Source: an uncultured Oscillospiraceae bacterium
GTDB lineage: Bacteria > Bacillota_A > Clostridia > Oscillospirales > Oscillospiraceae
Assembly: GCA_900754605.1 (NCBI GenBank)
Contig: CAAEDK010000025.1
Location: 1-12,046 of the forward strand
Direction: 5' to 3'
Length of the DNA: 12,046 nucleotides
Below the pieces are notes generated by a model. That model ran no database searches. It was not told where the DNA came from and was given only the letters and a program-made list of their open reading frames with translations. Position 1 is the first letter of the stretch; every line of letters begins with the position of its first letter. This document shows positions 7,846 to 12,046 of the stretch, piece by piece. A program made the translations under genes and the position numbers.

Positions 7846-7875
7846 TTGACCGCAGTTGTCAACCTTTTGTAGCAT
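7846..7875 (+). promoter_or_regulatory. Promoter and candidate operator of the XRE/pseudo-polymerase operon
   Basis: TTGACC (7846-7851) and TAGCAT (7870-7875), 18 nt apart, form a plausible promoter. A perfect inverted repeat, TTGAC (7846-7850) with GTCAA (7858-7862) around 7 nt, covers the -35 box. This is the size and placement of an XRE-family operator, so autoregulation by the first gene is likely but inferred. Confidence 0.55.
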
Positions 7876-7915
7876 AGACACAGGATGAGCGCAAATCCGG
7901 AAATGAGGAAGCACG

Positions 7916-8728
7916 ATGAAAACAGCTCTCTATCATATTCGAACACGATGTAACTATTCCCAGAGCATGGCAGCCAGAGAACTCCAAGTGTCCAGACAGA
8001 TTTTCAGCGCATGGGAACAGGGGAAAAAACAAATCCCAGAGGGACGGAAAGCCATGCTGGCTTCCCTCTTCGGAGTCCCGATTCAGATTTTGGACACAGA
8101 AAATGAAGCTGAGATTCAAGATTTTTGTGACCGGCCTATGTTCAGCACCATCTGCCAGGGGAAGCAGGTCTTTTCTTTCTGTCCCCATCAAACGGCACAT
8201 CACGTTTTTCTGGGCACTCCTACGGATACACGTCCAGAAGACCTCTGCCATGCTTTGATGTCCCAAAAAGGAGCTCTGATAGAACACCTAAACGCCCTTT
8301 TTTCCTTCGCGCCTGCGCAGCAGGTGGATCAGCTGCCTGACATGGAACTCCGGATTTCCCTTCTAAGTGCCTTTTGCGATCTGGCCGATCTGGCCGAGGA
8401 CATGGCGCCACAGTACCGCAGCCGTTTGCTCCGTTTTCTTCTGGAGCAGATGAATCTTTTGTCCTATATGCTTCAAGAAGACAAATCTGTGGATCTTGAT
8501 CTTTGGTCACAGCAGCAGCTGCAGCTGCTCCGCTACCGCTGGGGACAACAGAACCGCCCTGCAGAGCATCATAAAAGCTCGAAATACATCGGATTGGAAC
8601 CAAGTGAGATGATGGACCGGATCCACTACTGGTATCAGCTAGCCAAAACCAGAGGGAGTAATTGGTCTGAGCTGCAATGGAAACTGAATCAACTATTAGA
8701 ACAGGAGTATCACCATGAACTGGATTGA
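7916..8728 (+). CDS. XRE-family helix-turn-helix protein with unknown C-terminal domain
   Basis: Residues 5-60 form a Cro/C1-type DNA-binding domain. SQSMAARELQVS is the first helix of the motif and RQIFSAWEQGKKQIP the recognition helix and turn, followed by LASLFGVPIQIL. Residues 61-270 match no domain that I know. They are mostly helical in appearance, with an aromatic and Trp/Gln-rich last third (DLWSQQQLQLLRYRW, HYWYQLAKTRG) that could bind the downstream partner or a ligand. No membrane segment is seen. Start ATG 7916 follows GAGGAAG (7905-7911). The 3' end overlaps the next gene by 14 nt, so the two products are probably made in linked amounts, as in regulator/effector pairs. Confidence 0.85.
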   Translation: MKTALYHIRTRCNYSQSMAARELQVSRQIFSAWEQGKKQIPEGRKAMLASLFGVPIQILDTENEAEIQDFCDRPMFSTICQGKQVFSFCPHQTAHHVFLGTPTDTRPEDLCHALMSQKGALIEHLNALFSFAPAQQVDQLPDMELRISLLSAFCDLADLAEDMAPQYRSRLLRFLLEQMNLLSYMLQEDKSVDLDLWSQQQLQLLRYRWGQQNRPAEHHKSSKYIGLEPSEMMDRIHYWYQLAKTRGSNWSELQWKLNQLLEQEYHHELD

Positions 8729-10895
8729 ACTGCACACCGATACATACTGCTCGGATACACTGTCTTTTTTAACACCGGAGCAAGTCGTCTCTTTGGCCGC
8801 AAACTCCGGCTGCAAGGCAGTTGCAATCACAGACCGAAACTCTGTCCGAGCCTATTGGGCCGCCGAACGAGAGGCCGCCCGAAAAAATATTGCCTTAATT
8901 TACGGTCTAACGATTGACTGCGTAGACGAGGAGGATCGTTACTCCGTTACGGCTCTCGCCAAAACTGAGCAGGGCCGCCGTAATCTCTTTACTCTGATCC
9001 GTCTTTTGGATCAGAACGATTTCCCATTTGGCCGGTGCGTAACCAGAAAACAGCTGGACGCGCATCGAGAGGGGCTGCTGTTGGGCGCCAGTGCAGCAGG
9101 CGGGCAGTTGATTCGAGCCATCCAGCTGCGCCGCGGAGAACGCCGTCTGAAACAGCTTGCCAAAAGTTATGATTATATTGAGTTCCCACTCCTTCCCTAT
9201 GATGCTACTGTACAGCTGATCCCCATCTCCAAATCTTGTAAAATCCCCCTCTGTGCCGTTCAAAGCGCAACGGTCATCCCAAATTGTTCCGCGGAAGAGT
9301 CTCATGCCTTCCGTGCAGTCAATCTCTCCTATGGCAGTGACGATTTCCCCCAACCATATATCTCCCCCGCAGAATTTCAGGAGCAAATTCGGGCACTCTA
9401 CTCTCTCCCTGCAGAAAAAAATGTAGTCGAAGAAGCGCTGGCTCTTGGTCCGAAGCAGATCTTGAATCAAATCGAACCGCTCCCCCCACTTCATAAGCTG
9501 CTGAGCGAGAACACTGGTAAGTTTGAATCTTTTCAGCAGGAGCGGCTACGCACCGAAGCAGAAGATGCTTTGGTGCGAAAATATGGAATGGCCCCATCTT
9601 CTGGAATCAGGGAGCGTTTTAACTGGGAACTGGATCGTGTCGAAAGCCTTCACATGGCCAGCCAGATTTTATTCATGGGGGATATCGCTCAGATCATTCG
9701 GAATGCCGGAAGCAGTATGACCATTGGAGGGATCTGGAACAGTTCGTTTCTGCTCTATCTGCTGGACGTAACTGAAATCAATCCGCTCTCGAAGGATCTG
9801 GATGCAAAAGGATTTGATCTCTGTCCAGCCTCCCTGTTCAGCACAGGAAAACCGCTTCTCTCCGCTGATATTCGTATGTCTCCGGATTTGATTCCAATTT
9901 TGGAGAAAACCGTTACACAGCACCATCGTGGCAAGTTGCTGGAGTTAAAACCCATGTCCCGCATGTCCAACTCTGAAGAACACACCACCGCCGTGATCCG
10001 TGGATATTTTGAGGAACTGGGGCAAAAGGATGATATCGAATTTCTAAAGGAAAACGGCTTATTTTACCACACGGTGAGCCGTTACAGCAGCCGAATACTG
10101 CAAAGTCCTTCCCTGCATTGGATCTATCTGCTTCCGGAGGAAACTGATTTCTCTCTTCTGCCAGTCACCTCAGATCCCAACTTAATCACACAGTTGGAAA
10201 CCAGCAGTTCCCTCCGGTTTGACCACATTCCATGCGCACTGCTGATTGGCAGTTTCTCCAACTCTGTTTTGGATATTTGTGCACAAAGCACCGGTATTCC
10301 ATATCAGGAGATCCCGTTGGATGATAAGGCTGTCTTTTCTGCACTGCGGGAGTCATATAGAACAGAAAACACCGAAACACCGATTGCAGCCGCCTGCACG
10401 CTGGTAGGCTCCGGGATCTGTACCTTCAACGCAGAACTTTTCCACGCCATAGATGTCCAGGATCTCCGTTCTCTGAGTCGTTTTATGAGCCTGAGTCACA
10501 GCTCTGGTGCCTGGCAGGATAACCAGCAGATCCTGCTGCAAAATGGTACACTAACTCCGGATATGCTGATCACCTGCCGGGAGGATGTTTACCGGTATAT
10601 GATGGAACATGGAGCAGCTGCCGGAGAAGCCTCTGCACTGATGGATTCTGTCCAGATGGGGATTCCCAGCAGATTTGGTTATTCAGATTCCGATAATCTT
10701 ATATTCTCACGCTGCTCGGTGGAGCCCTGGTTCACACAGGTGTGCCAAAAAATCGACTATCTCTTCCCAGAGGCCCATTCTATTCCCTTTGCAATTCAGC
10801 TGATCCAGCTGGTATGGTATGTGATCCACCGCCCGGAGGTCTGCCACCTCCTCACAAAGAAGTATGATTTCCATTCTCTTGATACGCCGACTTGA
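8715..10895 (+). CDS. PolC-derived protein, predicted catalytically inactive (pseudo-polymerase)
   Basis: The 726 residues follow PolC in order. A PHP domain lies at about 1-215 (WIELHTDT at 3-10; VTALAKTEQGRRNLFTLI at 78-95 resembles the PolC stretch after the exonuclease). Polymerase palm/fingers run from about 280 (VTEINPL at 352-358, TGIPYQEIPLDD at 526-537, LSHSSGAW at 593-600, CREDVYRYM at 621-629, PEAHSIPFA at 685-693). The N-terminal OB region, the exonuclease insert and the C-terminal HhH/clamp-binding end of normal PolC (about 1,440 residues) are missing. Catalytic positions are altered: PHP HxH reads H7-T-D9 and TDH reads TDR41; the SRGS loop reads IGGI (337-340); the palm DxD reads D385-I-R387; the third palm aspartate aligns with L509. 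The frame is fully open, which suggests a retained non-enzymatic role such as DNA or protein binding. Start ATG 8715 has AGGAG at 8702-8706. No experimental role is known to me. Confidence 0.8.
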   Translation: MNWIELHTDTYCSDTLSFLTPEQVVSLAANSGCKAVAITDRNSVRAYWAAEREAARKNIALIYGLTIDCVDEEDRYSVTALAKTEQGRRNLFTLIRLLDQNDFPFGRCVTRKQLDAHREGLLLGASAAGGQLIRAIQLRRGERRLKQLAKSYDYIEFPLLPYDATVQLIPISKSCKIPLCAVQSATVIPNCSAEESHAFRAVNLSYGSDDFPQPYISPAEFQEQIRALYSLPAEKNVVEEALALGPKQILNQIEPLPPLHKLLSENTGKFESFQQERLRTEAEDALVRKYGMAPSSGIRERFNWELDRVESLHMASQILFMGDIAQIIRNAGSSMTIGGIWNSSFLLYLLDVTEINPLSKDLDAKGFDLCPASLFSTGKPLLSADIRMSPDLIPILEKTVTQHHRGKLLELKPMSRMSNSEEHTTAVIRGYFEELGQKDDIEFLKENGLFYHTVSRYSSRILQSPSLHWIYLLPEETDFSLLPVTSDPNLITQLETSSSLRFDHIPCALLIGSFSNSVLDICAQSTGIPYQEIPLDDKAVFSALRESYRTENTETPIAAACTLVGSGICTFNAELFHAIDVQDLRSLSRFMSLSHSSGAWQDNQQILLQNGTLTPDMLITCREDVYRYMMEHGAAAGEASALMDSVQMGIPSRFGYSDSDNLIFSRCSVEPWFTQVCQKIDYLFPEAHSIPFAIQLIQLVWYVIHRPEVCHLLTKKYDFHSLDTPT

Positions 10896-10935
10896 TTTCT
10901 TCACAAAGTAAGCACATCAATAAATGCTTTTATGA

Positions 10936-10959
10936 ATTTTCCAGTCGTTGGTGGAAAAT
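10936..10959. other. 8-bp stem-loop before the shared terminator
   Basis: ATTTTCCA (10936-10943) pairs with TGGAAAAT (10952-10959) around 8 nt, 40 nt after the pseudo-polymerase stop. No T-run follows on the plus strand. It may assist 3' processing of the converging mRNAs; its right arm doubles as the T-tract of the tsf terminator. Confidence 0.4.
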
Positions 10960-10998
10960 CAAAAAGGGCCCGAGGAAACGAATTTCCTCGGGCCCTTT
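10955..10998 (-). terminator. tsf terminator (convergent with the pseudo-polymerase gene)
   Basis: A perfect 16-bp stem pairs 10963-10978 with 10983-10998. On the minus strand the loop reads TTCG, the stable UUCG tetraloop, and the stem runs into five T followed by GA and TTTT. It serves the leftward tsf transcript. Rightward transcripts also meet this stem but have a weaker, displaced T-run (11006-11010). Confidence 0.92.
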
Positions 10999-11053
10999 CG
11001 GGTCATTTTTCAGAGACAATGGGCTTGTTTTGTGGGGGACAAGCTCAAGAAGA

Positions 11054-11974
11054 TCAGTGAATCATGCTGGCGACCTCGGCAGCGAAGTCGTCCTCTTTCT
11101 TCTCGATACCCTCACCAGTGGCGAAGCGGGTGAAAGCCTTGACGGTGATCTTACCGCCCAGCTCCTTGGCAACAGCAGCCACATGCTTCTCCACGGAGAC
11201 TTTGTTCTCCTTAACAAAGGCCTGCTGCAACAGGCAGTTCTCCTCGTAGTACTTACCCAGCTTACCCATCACGATGCCTTCCTTGACCTTCTCAGGCTTG
11301 GCAGCCATCTTAGGATCATTGGCCATCATAGCCAGCTGGATCTCCTTCTCCTTGTCCAGAGTCTCCTGAGAAACATCGGACTTGTCCAGGAAAGCGGGGT
11401 TCATGGCCGCGATCTGCATGGCCACATCCTTGCCCAGCTCAATAACCTTGTCAGCCTCGACACCCTCGACAGCCAGATTGACCAGCACGCCGATCTTGCC
11501 GCCCATGTGGATATAGGGGACATTCACACCCTCGGCATAGCGGACGAAGCGGCGGATCTGGATATTCTCACCGATGGCCAGAACCTTGTCAGCAGTGACA
11601 TCGGCCACAGTGCGGTCGGTGCCAGGGTAGGTGCAGGCCTTCAGGGCCTCGACATCGGCAGGATTCTCGTTGGCCACGATACTGGCCAGGGTCTTGACGA
11701 AATCCTGGAACACTTCGTTCTTAGCGACAAAGTCAGTCTGGGAGTTGACCTCGATGACCACACCCACACCATTGTCGGCCACGATAGCGTAGGACACGCC
11801 CTCGGCGGCCACCTTGCCAGCCTTCTTAGTCTGGGCAGCCAGGCCCTTCTCACGCAGCCACTCAATGGCCTTGTCGAAATCACCCTCGGCCTCGGTGAGA
11901 GCCTTCTTGCAGTCCATCATGCCGACGCCGGTCATCTCGCGCAGCTTCTGTACGTCCTTAGCAGTAATCGCCAT
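11054..11974 (-). CDS. tsf: Elongation factor Ts
   Basis: EF-Ts exchanges GDP for GTP on EF-Tu during translation in the cytosol. The 306 residues are near the usual size (about 280-310). The N-terminal UBA-like domain (1-50) contains the family signature LREMTGVGMMDCKKAL (11-26). The second signature, EVNSQTDFVAKN (75-86), holds the TDFV motif that inserts next to the EF-Tu nucleotide site. The rest forms the core and dimerisation repeats. The start lies behind GGAGGT (minus strand, 11983-11988). In nearly all bacteria it follows rpsB, which should lie just outside the right edge. Its terminator is 56 nt after the stop. Nothing is unusual in the sequence. Confidence 0.98.
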   Translation of the reverse strand: MAITAKDVQKLREMTGVGMMDCKKALTEAEGDFDKAIEWLREKGLAAQTKKAGKVAAEGVSYAIVADNGVGVVIEVNSQTDFVAKNEVFQDFVKTLASIVANENPADVEALKACTYPGTDRTVADVTADKVLAIGENIQIRRFVRYAEGVNVPYIHMGGKIGVLVNLAVEGVEADKVIELGKDVAMQIAAMNPAFLDKSDVSQETLDKEKEIQLAMMANDPKMAAKPEKVKEGIVMGKLGKYYEENCLLQQAFVKENKVSVEKHVAAVAKELGGKITVKAFTRFATGEGIEKKEDDFAAEVASMIH

Positions 11975-12046
11975 GGTGCATTACCTCCATATAGTTGTAG
12001 TAAATGACACCCGCACACGGCGGGAGCCAGAATCAAATTTTTCAAA
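11975..12046 (-). other. Presumed rpsB-tsf intergenic region
   Basis: This stretch holds the tsf ribosome binding site (GGAGGT, 11983-11988) and a small hairpin, CCCGC (12010-12014) with GCGGG (12020-12024), with no adequate T-run. I cannot identify the end of rpsB within it; that it separates rpsB from tsf rests on the usual gene order. Confidence 0.5.

Noticed and set aside
8715..10895. Reading this gene as an active DNA polymerase III alpha subunit or a PHP-family phosphatase
   Set aside because: Both the palm aspartates and the PHP metal ligands are substituted in the alignment by eye, so an automated name based on the PHP or PolC hit would mislead.
10892..12007. A 371-codon plus-strand open frame across tsf
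   Set aside because: It reads through the tsf terminator hairpin and antisense to tsf, whose EF-Ts identity is certain; the predicted peptide is a Leu/His/Asp-rich mirror.
1..12046. CRISPR array, tRNA/rRNA genes, insertion sequences
   Set aside because: I saw no regularly spaced direct repeats, no cloverleaf with a tRNA consensus, no rRNA segments and no transposase or long terminal inverted repeats.

Overview
The window reads as a chromosomal segment of a Gram-positive anaerobe of the Clostridia (Bacillota), most likely an Oscillospiraceae-type gut bacterium such as the Flavonifractor/Oscillibacter group. The evidence is a T-box leader in front of leuA, strong AGGAGG-type ribosome binding sites, an ECF-type vitamin transporter subunit, a paralogue of the Gram-positive replicase PolC, and moderately GC-rich coding sequence. 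The taxonomic placement is inferred from content; no marker gene was searched.

Left part (1-4525): two metabolic genes on the plus strand, each its own transcription unit. The window opens inside a T-box riboswitch (T-box sequence plus terminator) controlling a long-form 2-isopropylmalate synthase (leuA), which ends in a strong intrinsic terminator. A clear promoter then drives a xylulose-5-phosphate/fructose-6-phosphate phosphoketolase (xfp).

Middle part (4526-7720): behind a promoter and a structured, terminator-bearing leader lie an ECF transporter substrate-binding (S) subunit and, 3 nt later, a two-part protein with an unrecognised N-terminal domain and a uridine-kinase-like P-loop kinase. 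They look like a take-up-and-phosphorylate pair for an unidentified small molecule. A terminator, an AT-richer gap holding what may be the decayed tail of a minus-strand gene, and a WYL-family transcription regulator follow.

Right part (7721-12046): an XRE-type helix-turn-helix gene overlaps by 14 nt a 726-residue protein. I read the latter as a catalytically dead derivative of DNA polymerase III PolC: the PHP and palm/finger architecture is recognisable and collinear with PolC, but the exonuclease insert, the C-terminal region, the PHP metal ligands I could align and two of three polymerase aspartates are gone, while the frame stays open. A palindrome over the XRE promoter suggests self-regulation. 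This regulator plus pseudo-polymerase pair is the most unusual content of the window. It converges on tsf (EF-Ts, minus strand), whose rpsB partner would lie just beyond the right edge; a 16-bp UUCG hairpin terminator separates the two.
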